Positions 54,263-63,921 of a DNA stretch of 64,000 nucleotides are shown here, in pieces (the stretch's first letter is position 1; each line of letters opens with the position of its first letter). Under the pieces are notes generated by a model. It had not been told where the DNA came from, ran no database searches, and saw only the letters and a program-made list of their open reading frames with translations. Both the position numbers and the translations under genes were made by a program. Origin of the DNA: Pseudomonas capeferrum (GTDB taxonomy: Bacteria; Pseudomonadota; Gammaproteobacteria; Pseudomonadales; Pseudomonadaceae); assembly GCF_013523055.1 (NCBI RefSeq), contig NZ_JAAMQM010000007.1, positions 124,001 through 188,000 of the forward strand, given 5' to 3'.

Positions 54263-55968
54263 TCGACCTTTGGCCACAATGGTTGCGCCCGCTATGGTTG
54301 CTGGTTTTGCCCGTCCTGGCTTGGCTGCTCTGGAAGCTATGGCACAAGCGCAAGCGCGCCGGACGCTGGCAGATGATCCTGCCGGCCCAGTTCCATGGCG
54401 TGCTGCTCGGTGGCGGCAGCGGCAGCAACAGCAAGCTGCCGTGGATCGCCCTGGGCCTGGCCTGGCTGCTGGCATTGCTGGCATTGCTCGGGCCCAGCTG
54501 GCAACGCCTGGAGGAAACACGCCAGCGTCCAGCCGACCCGCTGGTGATCCTGCTCGAGCTGACGCCGCAGATGCTTGCCGAGGACAGCCAACCCAATCGT
54601 CTGCAGCAGGCGCGGCGCAAGATCCTCGACCTGCTGGAGCGGCGCCGTGACAGCCAGACGGCCCTGGTCGTCTATGCCGGTAGCGCACATACGCTGGTGC
54701 CGCTGTCGGACGATCTGGGAACCACGCGCAACCTGCTCGAAGCCGTGGACCCTTCGATCATGCCGCGGCCCGGTCAACGCGCCGACCTGGCCGTGCGCAA
54801 GGGCCTTTCGCTGCTGGCCCAGAGCGGCCTGGGCCAGGGTCGCCTGTTGCTGATCGGCTCCTCGCTCAGCGATCAGGAGCGCGAAGGCATCCGTCAGGCC
54901 CTGGGGCGACAAGGTCCCAGCCTGCTGATGCTGGGTGTCGGCAGCAGCGCCGGAGTACCCGTGCGCCAGGCCAGCGGCGAATACCTCAAGGACGCCCAAG
55001 GCGGTATCCTCCTGCCGCGTCTCGACAGTGCCAGCCTCAAGGCCTTCATCAACGGAACCGGCGGCCGCTACCGCCACGCGCGCATCGATGACCTGGACCT
55101 GCGTGGCCTCGGCCTGTTCGACGCCCCGCGTGGGCTGCGCAACGATGGTCTGACCTTGCAGCTCGACAGCTGGGCCGACCAGGGCCATTGGCTGCTGCTG
55201 CCGCTGCTCCTGCTGGCGGCTTGTGCCGGACGTCGCGGCTGGTTGTTCTGCCTGCCGTTGCTGTTGGTCCTGCCGCAGCCGAGCCAGGCATTGGAATTCA
55301 CCGACCTCTGGTTCACGCCCGACCAGCAGGGCCAGCGTCTGCTCGAACGACAACGCCCCGACGAAGCTGCCCGGCATTTCCGCGATCCCCAGTGGCAAGG
55401 CATGGCGCTGTACCAGGCCGGTGATTACACCGCTGCCGCTGCCGCCTTCGCCCGCGGCAACAGCGCTCAGGCCCACTACAATCGAGGCAATGCCCTGGCC
55501 CACGGCGGCGAGCTGGAAGCCGCACTGGATGCCTATGACCAGGCGCTGGAGCTGCAGCCCGATCTACCGGCGGCCTTGGAAAACCAGGTACTGGTGCAAC
55601 AGTTGCTGCAACAGCGCCAGGCCAGGGAAGACGACCAACCCGACAAGGGCGATGCCCAGGCTTCACCCGGCAGCGAAAACGAAGGCAACAGCAGCTCGGC
55701 CGGCGGCCAGACCGAGGACGCGCCCGAAGGCGTGCATCAGCCTGAAAGCCAGGGTGAGGGGAACGGCGACAGTCAGGCACAGGCCAACGGCTCCGGGAGC
55801 GACGACGATGACATCATCCGTCCGCCAAAGCGCCCCACGTCCGCCGCTCTCGATAGCGAACAGCGCCAGGCGCTGGAACAATGGCTGCGCGAAATCCCCG
55901 ACAACCCGGCCGAACTGCTTCGGCGCAAATTCTGGTATGAACAGCAATTGCATCAGGAAAACCCATGA
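54259..55968 (+). CDS. VWA plus TPR membrane protein (BatB/BatC-like) with degenerate metal site
   Basis: 569 residues. Membrane helices at about 8-27 and 54-75, a VWA-like domain (about 88-300) whose first metal motif reads LELTPQM instead of DxSxS, helices near 310-350, then TPR repeats (about 400-460, YNRGNALAHGGELEAALDAY) and an Asp/Glu/Gly-rich low-complexity tail. It combines the roles of BatB and BatC of Bacteroides. Loss of the metal site suggests a structural rather than binding VWA. Overlaps both neighbours by four bases. Confidence 0.9.
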   Translation: MIDLWPQWLRPLWLLVLPVLAWLLWKLWHKRKRAGRWQMILPAQFHGVLLGGGSGSNSKLPWIALGLAWLLALLALLGPSWQRLEETRQRPADPLVILLELTPQMLAEDSQPNRLQQARRKILDLLERRRDSQTALVVYAGSAHTLVPLSDDLGTTRNLLEAVDPSIMPRPGQRADLAVRKGLSLLAQSGLGQGRLLLIGSSLSDQEREGIRQALGRQGPSLLMLGVGSSAGVPVRQASGEYLKDAQGGILLPRLDSASLKAFINGTGGRYRHARIDDLDLRGLGLFDAPRGLRNDGLTLQLDSWADQGHWLLLPLLLLAACAGRRGWLFCLPLLLVLPQPSQALEFTDLWFTPDQQGQRLLERQRPDEAARHFRDPQWQGMALYQAGDYTAAAAAFARGNSAQAHYNRGNALAHGGELEAALDAYDQALELQPDLPAALENQVLVQQLLQQRQAREDDQPDKGDAQASPGSENEGNSSSAGGQTEDAPEGVHQPESQGEGNGDSQAQANGSGSDDDDIIRPPKRPTSAALDSEQRQALEQWLREIPDNPAELLRRKFWYEQQLHQENP

Positions 55969-57602
55969 CAACCCGCCCAGGCGTCCTTTTCTTCAGCCTG
56001 CTGCTGGTGACGCAGGCTCAGGCGCAGCCGGCCCTGCAAGCCAGTGTCGACCGCGCTCGCCTGCAGGCCGGCGAGACCCTGGAGCTGACCCTGGAAAGCC
56101 AGGATGTCACCCAGTTCGGCAAACCTGACCTGAGCATCCTCGACGCGGACTTCGAAGTGCGCAGCACGCGCCAGCTCAACAGCCTGCATACCCTTGACGG
56201 CGAGACCCGCGCCAGCACGCGCTGGATCATCACCCTGCTGCCCCGCCGCAGCGGCAGTCTGCAGATCCCCGCGCTGCAACTCGGCCAGGCGCACAGTCAG
56301 GTCATCGAACTGCAGGTGCAACAGGCCGACAGCAGCCGTCCGGGCAGCGCCGCCCAGGTATTCATGGAAGCCAGCCTGGACAGCGATACGGTCTACGTCC
56401 AGGCCCAGGCCGTCCTGACGCTGCGCGTCTATCATTCGGTGTCGCTGTACGACGACAGCAGCCTCAGCCAATTGCAGCTGGAGAACGCCAAAGTCGAGCC
56501 CTTGGGCGACTCACGAACCTACGAGAAGCAGATCGACGGCGTACTCCATGGCGTGATCGAAACCCGCTACGCGGTCTATCCGCAGCAGAGCGGCACCCTC
56601 GACATTCCGCCACTGACCTTCACCGCCACCGCGACCGTCGCCGCCGACGACAACCAGCAGAGCACCGGCAACGGCCCGGCCAGTCGTCAGGTGCAGGTCA
56701 GGTCGCTGCCTCTGCGCCTGCAGGTGCGGCCGATTCCGGCCAACTATCCGAGCACGGCGCCCTGGATACCAGCGCGCAGCCTGAGCCTGGAGGAACGCTG
56801 GAATCCCGACCCAGCCAACCAGCCGACGCAAGTCGGCGACTCCTTGACACGCAGCACCACCCTGCGCGCCGAAGGCCTGTCCAGCACCCAGTTGCCACCG
56901 CTGCCAGCCACCGAGGTCAAGGGGCTGCGCCGCTATCCGGATCAGCCGCAGCTGCGCAACGAAATCAATGACCGGGGCATGATCGCCAACCGCGAAGAAC
57001 GCGAGGCACTGGTGCCGATCCAGGGCGGCAACCTCGAGCTGCCGGCGCAGGAGGTCACCTGGTGGAACACGCGCGAGGATCACCTTGAGCACAGCAGCCT
57101 GCCGGCCCGTCTGCTGAGTGTTCGCGACAACCCTGCGTTGAGCGCCGAGATGCCGGTGGGTGACAGCCGCGGCAGCAGCGGCCTGCTTTGGCCATGGCAG
57201 CTGTCCACCCTGGTCTTGGCGCTGACTACCCTGCTCGGCTTCACCCTGTGGTGGCGCGCCCGCTCGCAACCCGCGGTACCGCGGGTGATCCAGAGCGGTC
57301 CAAGCCCGCGCAGCCTGCTCGACGACCTCAAGCGCGCCTGCCAGGCCAACGATCCCCAAGCTACCCGCCAGGCCCTCGATGCGTGGGCACGGCAACAACC
57401 GGAAACCCTGACCGAGATGGCCGCGCGTTTCGTACCCTTGTCCGATGCGCTCGATAGCCTCAATGGTGCCTTGTACAGCGAGATCGGCCAGTATTGGCAA
57501 GGCGATCAGTTATGGCGTGCCATCAACACCATCCCACCGGCCGAGCAGATCCTGGCGCCCACGGGCGAAACAGGCAGCCTGCCGCCGCTGTACCCCAAAT
57601 AA
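55965..57602 (+). CDS. BatD-like periplasmic protein
   Basis: 545 residues: signal peptide 1-21 (cleaved after AQAQ), several immunoglobulin-like beta domains to about 390, a membrane helix around 408-430 and a short cytoplasmic tail. Matches the BatD/oxygen-tolerance family that closes MoxR-VWA operons. ATG overlaps the previous stop. sbcD follows after 50 bp. Confidence 0.9.
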   Translation: MTTRPGVLFFSLLLVTQAQAQPALQASVDRARLQAGETLELTLESQDVTQFGKPDLSILDADFEVRSTRQLNSLHTLDGETRASTRWIITLLPRRSGSLQIPALQLGQAHSQVIELQVQQADSSRPGSAAQVFMEASLDSDTVYVQAQAVLTLRVYHSVSLYDDSSLSQLQLENAKVEPLGDSRTYEKQIDGVLHGVIETRYAVYPQQSGTLDIPPLTFTATATVAADDNQQSTGNGPASRQVQVRSLPLRLQVRPIPANYPSTAPWIPARSLSLEERWNPDPANQPTQVGDSLTRSTTLRAEGLSSTQLPPLPATEVKGLRRYPDQPQLRNEINDRGMIANREEREALVPIQGGNLELPAQEVTWWNTREDHLEHSSLPARLLSVRDNPALSAEMPVGDSRGSSGLLWPWQLSTLVLALTTLLGFTLWWRARSQPAVPRVIQSGPSPRSLLDDLKRACQANDPQATRQALDAWARQQPETLTEMAARFVPLSDALDSLNGALYSEIGQYWQGDQLWRAINTIPPAEQILAPTGETGSLPPLYPK

Positions 57603-57652
57603 CCTTCGAGGCGTGGCGCCCCGCGCCATGCCGGCACTGCGCGGAACCTTCA

Positions 57653-58891
57653 ATGCGTCTGTTTCATACCTCCGACTGGCACCTGGGCCAAAGCCTGCAC
57701 GGCCAGGAACGCGACTTCGAACATGCCTGCTTTCTCGAATGGCTGCTCGGCCAGTTGCAACTGCGCCAGCCGGACTCACTGTTGATCGCCGGCGACATCT
57801 TCGACACGGTCAACCCACCGGTCAAAGCCCAGGAGCGGCTGTACGACTTCATCGTCCGGGCCCACGAACAGAACCCCAAGCTGGACATCGTCATGATCGC
57901 CGGCAACCACGACTCCGGCTCGCGCATCGAGCTGCCCGCCGCGCTCATGCGTCGGCTGCGCACGCACGCCTTGGGGCGGGTGCACTGGCTGGACGAAGGT
58001 CAGCTGGACAGCGAGCGCCTGTTGATCCCGCTGACCAATGCCCGTGGCAAGGTCTGCGCCTGGTGCCTGGCCCTGCCCTTCCTGCGTCCCGCCGAGGTCA
58101 CCGGCCTGCAACTGGGCGATGACTACCTGCAAGGCATCACCCAGGTGCACCGGCAGCTGATCGACGCAGCGCTGCAAAAGCGCAAGAAGGACCAGGCGCT
58201 CATCGCCATCAGCCATGCACACATGGCCGGCGGTACCGTCTCCGAGGATTCCGAGCGCAGCCTGATCATCGGCAATGCCGAAGCCCTGCCCGCGCGCCTG
58301 TTCGACCCTGTCATCAGCTATGTCGCCCTGGGCCACCTGCACAAGCCGCAACGGGTCAATCGCGAAGATCGCATCCGCTACAGCGGCTCGCCTATTCCGC
58401 TGTCGTTCGCCGAGATCGGTTATCGACACCAGATCCTGGAAGTCGAGCTCGAAGGGACCGAGCTGATCAGCGTCGAGCCGCGCCTGGTGCCGCGCGCGGT
58501 GCCGTTGCAGCGCCTCGGCCCTTTACCGCTCGGCGAACTGATCGAGATGCTGGCCGCGCTACCGCCGGTCGATCTGCTCGCGGACCCGCAGCATCAACCC
58601 TGGCTGGAAGTGCGAGTGCGGCTTGACGAGCCGCAGCCCGACCTGCGTCAGCAGATCGAGCTGGCGTTGCACGGCAAAGCCGTGCGCCTGGTACGCATCA
58701 GCGCCGAGTACGCGGGGCGCCGGGGCCTGGACGATGACGCCAATGACCTGATCGAACTGGGCCAGATGACCCCCCAGGACCTGTTCACCCGCGCTTGGGC
58801 ACAGGCCTACGGCGGCCCTGTCGATGAGCAGACGCTGGCCGACTTCGCCCTGCTGTTGCAGGAAGTCCAGTTCGAGCAGGAGCAACCATGA
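57653..58891 (+). CDS. sbcD: DNA repair nuclease subunit SbcD
   Basis: 412-residue Mre11-type phosphoesterase, the nuclease of SbcCD, which cuts DNA hairpins and processes ends. Metal motifs DWH (8-10), GDIFD (Asp48), GNHD, HAHM and GHLH are all present. The start at 57653 (MRLFHTSDWHLG) is fixed by the family N-terminus. Four-base overlap with sbcC. Confidence 0.97.
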   Translation: MRLFHTSDWHLGQSLHGQERDFEHACFLEWLLGQLQLRQPDSLLIAGDIFDTVNPPVKAQERLYDFIVRAHEQNPKLDIVMIAGNHDSGSRIELPAALMRRLRTHALGRVHWLDEGQLDSERLLIPLTNARGKVCAWCLALPFLRPAEVTGLQLGDDYLQGITQVHRQLIDAALQKRKKDQALIAISHAHMAGGTVSEDSERSLIIGNAEALPARLFDPVISYVALGHLHKPQRVNREDRIRYSGSPIPLSFAEIGYRHQILEVELEGTELISVEPRLVPRAVPLQRLGPLPLGELIEMLAALPPVDLLADPQHQPWLEVRVRLDEPQPDLRQQIELALHGKAVRLVRISAEYAGRRGLDDDANDLIELGQMTPQDLFTRAWAQAYGGPVDEQTLADFALLLQEVQFEQEQP

Positions 58892-61800
58892 AGATTCTCG
58901 CCATCCGCCTGAAGAATCTCGCCTCGCTGGCAGGGCCGGTCGACATCGATTTCACCAGCGAGCCCCTGGCCAGCGCTGGCCTGTTCGCCATCACCGGGCC
59001 CACCGGCGCGGGCAAGAGCACGCTGCTCGATGCCTTGTGCCTGGCATTGTTCGGCACCGTACCCAGACTCAATGACGTCGCCCGAGAAGCCAAGGTGCCC
59101 GACGCCGACGGCGAAATCACCACCAATGACCCGCGCAACCTACTGCGTCGCGGTACCGGCAGCGGCTATGCCGAGGTCGATTTCGTGGGCCTGGATGGGC
59201 GTCGCTACCGTGCGCGCTGGGAGGCCAACCGCGCCCGTGACAGGGCCAACGGCAAATTGCAGCACAGTCGCCAGAGCCTGCACGATCTCGATAGCGAACA
59301 GCTCCTGAGCAACCAGAACAAGGGTGAGTACAGGCAACTGATCGAAACTCACCTGGGCTTGAACTTCGAGCAGTTCACCCGCGCCGTGATGCTGGCCCAG
59401 AGCGAGTTCAGCGCCTTCCTCAAGTCGGACGATCGCGAACGCAGCGAACTGCTGGAAAAACTCACCAATACCTCGATCTACACCCGCCTCGGCCAGCGCG
59501 CCTTCACTCGCACCAAGGAAGCCGGCGATCAACATCGCGCCTTGGAAGAACGGGCCAGCTATCTGCTGCCCCTGCCCGATCAAGCCCGAGCCGAGCTCGA
59601 TCAACGCCTGGCGTTGGCGCAACAGCAGCTCAAGTCGGATCAGCAGCGCCTGCGTCAACTCGAGCGGCAGCGTACCTGGCTGCAGGAGCAGCAGCGATTG
59701 CAAGCGCAGCAGGTCGCCGCCGAACAGGCCGCGCACACCGCGCGGCAAGCGTGGGAGGCGCTGGCCCATGAACGCCAGGACCTGAACCGCCTCGAACAGC
59801 TCGCGCCACAGCGCCACCAGTTCCACCGCCAGCAGGCCCTGGCCAGCCAACTCACGCCCTTGGCTGCCGCCGTGGCCGAGCAAGCCCAGCGCACAGGCGC
59901 GTTGCAGGAGCGTCGTGCCCAGCTGGAGCAGGATCTGGAAGCGGCTCGCCAGGCCCTGGCCCTGGCCCAGGCGCGCCAGAACGACAACACCCCGCGGCTA
60001 CGTCAGGCTTTCGCCGAACAGGATACCCTCGCGCGCCTGGACCTGGAGCTGGACAAGCAGCACGCGCTCGGCCAGCAAGCCGATCGGGACGTGAACGAAA
60101 GTCAGCAGCAGTTGCAGCAACTCGTGGCGCAGCAGCAACACGGCTTGCAGCAGTTGGCGCAGATCGAGGCCGCACTGGACGAAAGCAGTCACCTGGCGGA
60201 GGTGGCCAATGCCTGGCAGGCCTATCGCAACCAGCTGCAGCAATTGCTGCAGATCGGCAACCGCCTGCAGCGCGGTCGCGAGGAGCTGCCTGGTCTGCAG
60301 GCCCAGGCCAGCCAGGCCAACGCCCGGTTCCAGGAGCAGCGCGATGCCCTGGAGCTGTTATATGGGGAAGCCAATGCCGAACCGCACACCGTGGCGGAGC
60401 AGCTCGACCTGCTTGGCACCCTGCTGGTCGACAATCGCAAGCAGCTGCGCGCCGTCGAAGATCTGTCACGCCTGTACCTCCGCGAACAGGAACTGGAACA
60501 ACAGAACCAGTCCCTGCGCGATCGCCAGCAGCAGGCCTTGCGACAGCGCCAGGCGCTGATCGGCGAGGGACAGCAGGCCAAGGTCGAACTGGAAGCCGCC
60601 GAGCAGGCGTTGAACCTTACCTTGCAATTGCTCGAGCGCCAGCGTCTGGCGCGCAACGCCAGCGTCGAGGAGCTGCGCGCCCAGTTGCAGGAGGGCGAGC
60701 CCTGCCCGGTCTGTGGCAGTGCCGAACACCCCTATCATCAACCCGAGGTCCTGCTGGAGTCGCTGGGCCGCCATGATCAGGCCGAGCAAGCCACGGCCCA
60801 GGCCAGCGTCGACAAGCTCAAAGTCCACCTCGACGAGTTGCGCACCCAGGTCAGCGTGCTCAACGGGCAGATCAAGGAGTACCAGCACCAGCAGAGGCAA
60901 CTGGCCGAGCAACTGCAGCCCATGGCTGAACTGCTCGCCGCCCACGCGCTCTGGCCCGCGTTTTCCGCGCAGGAGGTACAGGTTCGCAAGGGCTGGCTCG
61001 ACGCTCAGCTACGCCGTCTCGACCAGGAAGTGAGCCGAGACGAGCAGCGCCAGGCCATCCTGCTCACCCTGCAGAAGGACGCCGCCTCCCTGCAACAGCA
61101 GTTGCAGGCCGCCAGCGAGGCACAGCAGCAGGCCAGGCACCGTGTCGACCAGCAACACCAGGCGCTGCATGCCGATCAAGAGCGACTCGAGCAGGCCCTG
61201 GCCGATTTTGCCGGCCTGCTGCCCGCCGAAAGTCTCCAGGCCCTGCGCAACGAGCCGGCGAATGCCTTCCTGGTGCTCGACCAACAGATCGCCCAGCGCC
61301 TGCAACATCTGGAGCGGCAGAAGGACGAACGCGAGGAACAGCAACAACGCCAGCTGTCGCAGGACAGGCTGGAGGCTCGATTGCAGGCGCGCCTGCAACG
61401 TCAGGAAGAACTGCGCCAGCAGAGTACCGAGACGCAGGCCCGGCGGCGGCAATGCCATGAGACGCTGGCCGAGTTGCTGGGAGAGCACGCCGGAGCCGAG
61501 CAGTGGCAGCAGCACCTGGCTCAACAGGTGGAAAACGCCCGTAGCCAGGAGGCCGGCATCGCGCGGACACTTCAGGATACTCGCACCGAGGTCGTGCGAC
61601 TGGCGAGTGAACTCAAGGCCAATCAGGACCAGCAGCAAGCGCTGGAAAAAGAAATCCAGCAGCTGCAGGCACAGCTTGGCCAATGGCGAGCCCGGCATCC
61701 CGAACTGGACGATGCGGGGCTACAGCGCCTGCTGAGCATCAATGACGAGCAGCTGGCTGCCTTGCGTCAGCGGCTGAACATCGCCGAAAAAGCCATCGAA

Positions 61801-62535
61801 CAGGCCAACGTCCTCCTACAGGAGCGTGTAGAGCGGCTGCGACAGCATGCCGAGCTGAGCGCGGACGACCTGCCGAGCGATGATCTGGAACAAGCGCTTG
61901 CCGACCTGCAACAGCAATTGAGCCTCCATGAACAGCAGTGTGCCGAGTTGCGTGCGCAGCAGGCTGACGACCAGCGCCGCCAGCAGGCGCATCAGGCTCT
62001 GGCCGAGGATATCGCCCGGGCGTATCAAGAGTGGCAGCGCTGGGCACGCCTGAGCGCGCTGATCGGCTCCGCGTCGGGCGACACCTTCCGCAAGATCGCC
62101 CAGGGCTACAATCTCGACCTTCTGCTGCACCACGCCAACAGTCAACTGCGCCAGTTCGCCCGGCGCTATCGTCTCAAGCGCGGCGGCAGTTCACTGGGCT
62201 TGCTGGTGCTGGACACCGAAATGGGCGACGAACTGCGCTCGGTGCATTCGCTGTCCGGTGGCGAAACCTTCCTGGTCTCCCTTGCCCTTGCCCTCGGCCT
62301 GGCGTCGATGGCCTCGAGCACCCTGCGTATCGAATCGCTGTTCATCGACGAAGGTTTCGGCAGCCTCGACCCCGAATCTCTGCAACTGGCCATGGACGCG
62401 CTCGACGGCTTGCAGGCACAAGGACGCAAGGTGGCGGTGATCTCCCACGTTCAGGAAATGCATGAGCGTATTCCGGTGCAGATCCAGGTGATCCGCCAAG
62501 GCAATGGTCTGAGCCAGGTGGAGGTCATCGGCTAG
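58888..62535 (+). CDS. sbcC: Exonuclease subunit SbcC
   Basis: 1215-residue Rad50-type SMC ATPase. Walker A GPTGAGKST (37-45), very long Gln/Leu-rich coiled coils, the zinc-hook CPVC at Cys606-Cys609, then the second coil, signature LSGGE (from 1122) and Walker B LFIDEGF with Asp1154-Glu1155. SbcCD cleaves long palindromes; the window itself contains an 87-bp perfect inverted repeat, of the kind this enzyme attacks at replication forks. Confidence 0.97.
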   Translation: MKILAIRLKNLASLAGPVDIDFTSEPLASAGLFAITGPTGAGKSTLLDALCLALFGTVPRLNDVAREAKVPDADGEITTNDPRNLLRRGTGSGYAEVDFVGLDGRRYRARWEANRARDRANGKLQHSRQSLHDLDSEQLLSNQNKGEYRQLIETHLGLNFEQFTRAVMLAQSEFSAFLKSDDRERSELLEKLTNTSIYTRLGQRAFTRTKEAGDQHRALEERASYLLPLPDQARAELDQRLALAQQQLKSDQQRLRQLERQRTWLQEQQRLQAQQVAAEQAAHTARQAWEALAHERQDLNRLEQLAPQRHQFHRQQALASQLTPLAAAVAEQAQRTGALQERRAQLEQDLEAARQALALAQARQNDNTPRLRQAFAEQDTLARLDLELDKQHALGQQADRDVNESQQQLQQLVAQQQHGLQQLAQIEAALDESSHLAEVANAWQAYRNQLQQLLQIGNRLQRGREELPGLQAQASQANARFQEQRDALELLYGEANAEPHTVAEQLDLLGTLLVDNRKQLRAVEDLSRLYLREQELEQQNQSLRDRQQQALRQRQALIGEGQQAKVELEAAEQALNLTLQLLERQRLARNASVEELRAQLQEGEPCPVCGSAEHPYHQPEVLLESLGRHDQAEQATAQASVDKLKVHLDELRTQVSVLNGQIKEYQHQQRQLAEQLQPMAELLAAHALWPAFSAQEVQVRKGWLDAQLRRLDQEVSRDEQRQAILLTLQKDAASLQQQLQAASEAQQQARHRVDQQHQALHADQERLEQALADFAGLLPAESLQALRNEPANAFLVLDQQIAQRLQHLERQKDEREEQQQRQLSQDRLEARLQARLQRQEELRQQSTETQARRRQCHETLAELLGEHAGAEQWQQHLAQQVENARSQEAGIARTLQDTRTEVVRLASELKANQDQQQALEKEIQQLQAQLGQWRARHPELDDAGLQRLLSINDEQLAALRQRLNIAEKAIEQANVLLQERVERLRQHAELSADDLPSDDLEQALADLQQQLSLHEQQCAELRAQQADDQRRQQAHQALAEDIARAYQEWQRWARLSALIGSASGDTFRKIAQGYNLDLLLHHANSQLRQFARRYRLKRGGSSLGLLVLDTEMGDELRSVHSLSGGETFLVSLALALGLASMASSTLRIESLFIDEGFGSLDPESLQLAMDALDGLQAQGRKVAVISHVQEMHERIPVQIQVIRQGNGLSQVEVIG

Positions 62536-62580
62536 GTCAATGCCGGTCGGCGATGAAAACGTGCAGGGTTCGATGCCGGG

Positions 62581-62706
62581 GATCTGTTGTGTCGCTGCCG
62601 GCCCCATCGCGGGGCAAGCCCGCTCGCCACTTAAGGCTGCGGCGCCTAAAACACCGGTGGCCAGCGGGCTTGCGCCGCGATGGGGCCGGTAGCGACTCAA
62701 CAGATC
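62581..62706. repeat. Inverted REP pair between sbcC and the lactonase gene
   Basis: Bases 62581-62630 pair with 62657-62706 at 46 of 50 positions around a 26-base loop. The core GCGGGGCAAGCCCGC is the same REP type as at 11054-11178 but the flanking sequence differs. It lies between converging genes. Confidence 0.9.
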
Positions 62707-62784
62707 TCAGAACCTGCAGATGAGTTTCAGCATCCGAAAATCAAATAGCTTCCTGACTGGCTGGCACGTCGGCACTCACTGGGT

Positions 62785-63921
62785 TCACTCGAGGAACTTG
62801 AGGTCCGAGGGCGCATCGATCGGCAGGGACTGCACCGTCTTGCCCAACGTCCCCTCGCGCGGGTCGCGTTGCATGACGACGATCTGGTTGCTTTTCTGAT
62901 TGGCCACCAGCAGGAAGTGACCGCTGGGATCAAGGCTGAATTCGCGCGGATGGTCGCCTTCCACCGAGCGACGCTGCACGAAGGTCAGGCGGCCCGTTTC
63001 CTCGGCCACGGCAAACACCAGGATCTCGTTGGCCGTGCCACGGTTGCTGACGTAGAGGAAGCGACCATCGGCGGACAGGTGCACGGCGCCACCGGCCTTG
63101 GCATCGGCCTTGTCGCTATCGGTCAGCGGCAGGCGCTGACGCTCCAGCAGCGCGCCGTCCCGGACGTCGAACATCACCACTTCGCCGCTCATTTCCAACG
63201 TCAGGTAAGCATGCCGACCCTGGGCGTCGAACAGCAGATGCCGTGGGCCGCTGCCGGGCGGCAGGCCGACCGATGCAGGGATCGCGGGAGTCAGCGGCTG
63301 CGTCGGGTTGGCGCCGTCATAGCGATAGACGAAGACCTTGTCGGCCCCCAGGTCGCTGGCATACAGGTAACGGCCGTCCGGCGAGGGCACGGCACTGTGC
63401 ACGTGGGCAGTAGCCTGGCGCTCGGGGTCGACACCACTGGGGCTGTGCCGCTCCTGCTGCACCGCCGGTTGCAGCGTGCCGTCGCGGGCGACCGGCACGG
63501 CAATCAGACTGCCACCCGGTTGCGAGCTTGCCGCGTAACTGGCCACGAACAGGTAACGCTGGTCGTGACTGAGGCTGGCATGGGTAGGGTCGTCACCCTG
63601 GCTGGCCGTCTGGCTGAGCGGCGCGATCTCGCCATGGGCGCCCAGTGAGAAACTGCTCACCATGCCTTTTCCTTCGCCCTGCTCATTGACCGCGAACAGC
63701 AGCCGCTGATCAGCCGACAGCACCAGCCAGGACGGGTTTTCGCTCTTGACGACCTGCACCGGCTCGCTGCCGATGAGGCCGCTGCGCGGATCGAATTCGT
63801 AGCGGTAGATCCCCTGGCTGGTGCCCTGGGTATAACTGCCTACCAGCAGTACTGCGGCGTTCGCTTCGAGGGTCAGGTTCATAAGGGCAGCGGTCACCAT
63901 GGTCTTGAGGAGGTCATTCAT
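62785..63921 (-). CDS. Lactonase / 3-carboxymuconate-cyclase-type beta-propeller protein
   Basis: 378 residues from the ATG at 63921. N-terminal hydrophobic segment ending in EANA looks like a signal peptide, so probably periplasmic. The rest is a seven-bladed propeller with repeated SPDGRYLYASD- and DPSGHFLLVAN-type blades, the family that includes 6-phosphogluconolactonase YbhE and muconate cyclases. A signal peptide argues against cytoplasmic phosphogluconolactone as substrate. An ATG at 63930 is also possible. Confidence 0.88.
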   Translation of the reverse strand: MNDLLKTMVTAALMNLTLEANAAVLLVGSYTQGTSQGIYRYEFDPRSGLIGSEPVQVVKSENPSWLVLSADQRLLFAVNEQGEGKGMVSSFSLGAHGEIAPLSQTASQGDDPTHASLSHDQRYLFVASYAASSQPGGSLIAVPVARDGTLQPAVQQERHSPSGVDPERQATAHVHSAVPSPDGRYLYASDLGADKVFVYRYDGANPTQPLTPAIPASVGLPPGSGPRHLLFDAQGRHAYLTLEMSGEVVMFDVRDGALLERQRLPLTDSDKADAKAGGAVHLSADGRFLYVSNRGTANEILVFAVAEETGRLTFVQRRSVEGDHPREFSLDPSGHFLLVANQKSNQIVVMQRDPREGTLGKTVQSLPIDAPSDLKFLE

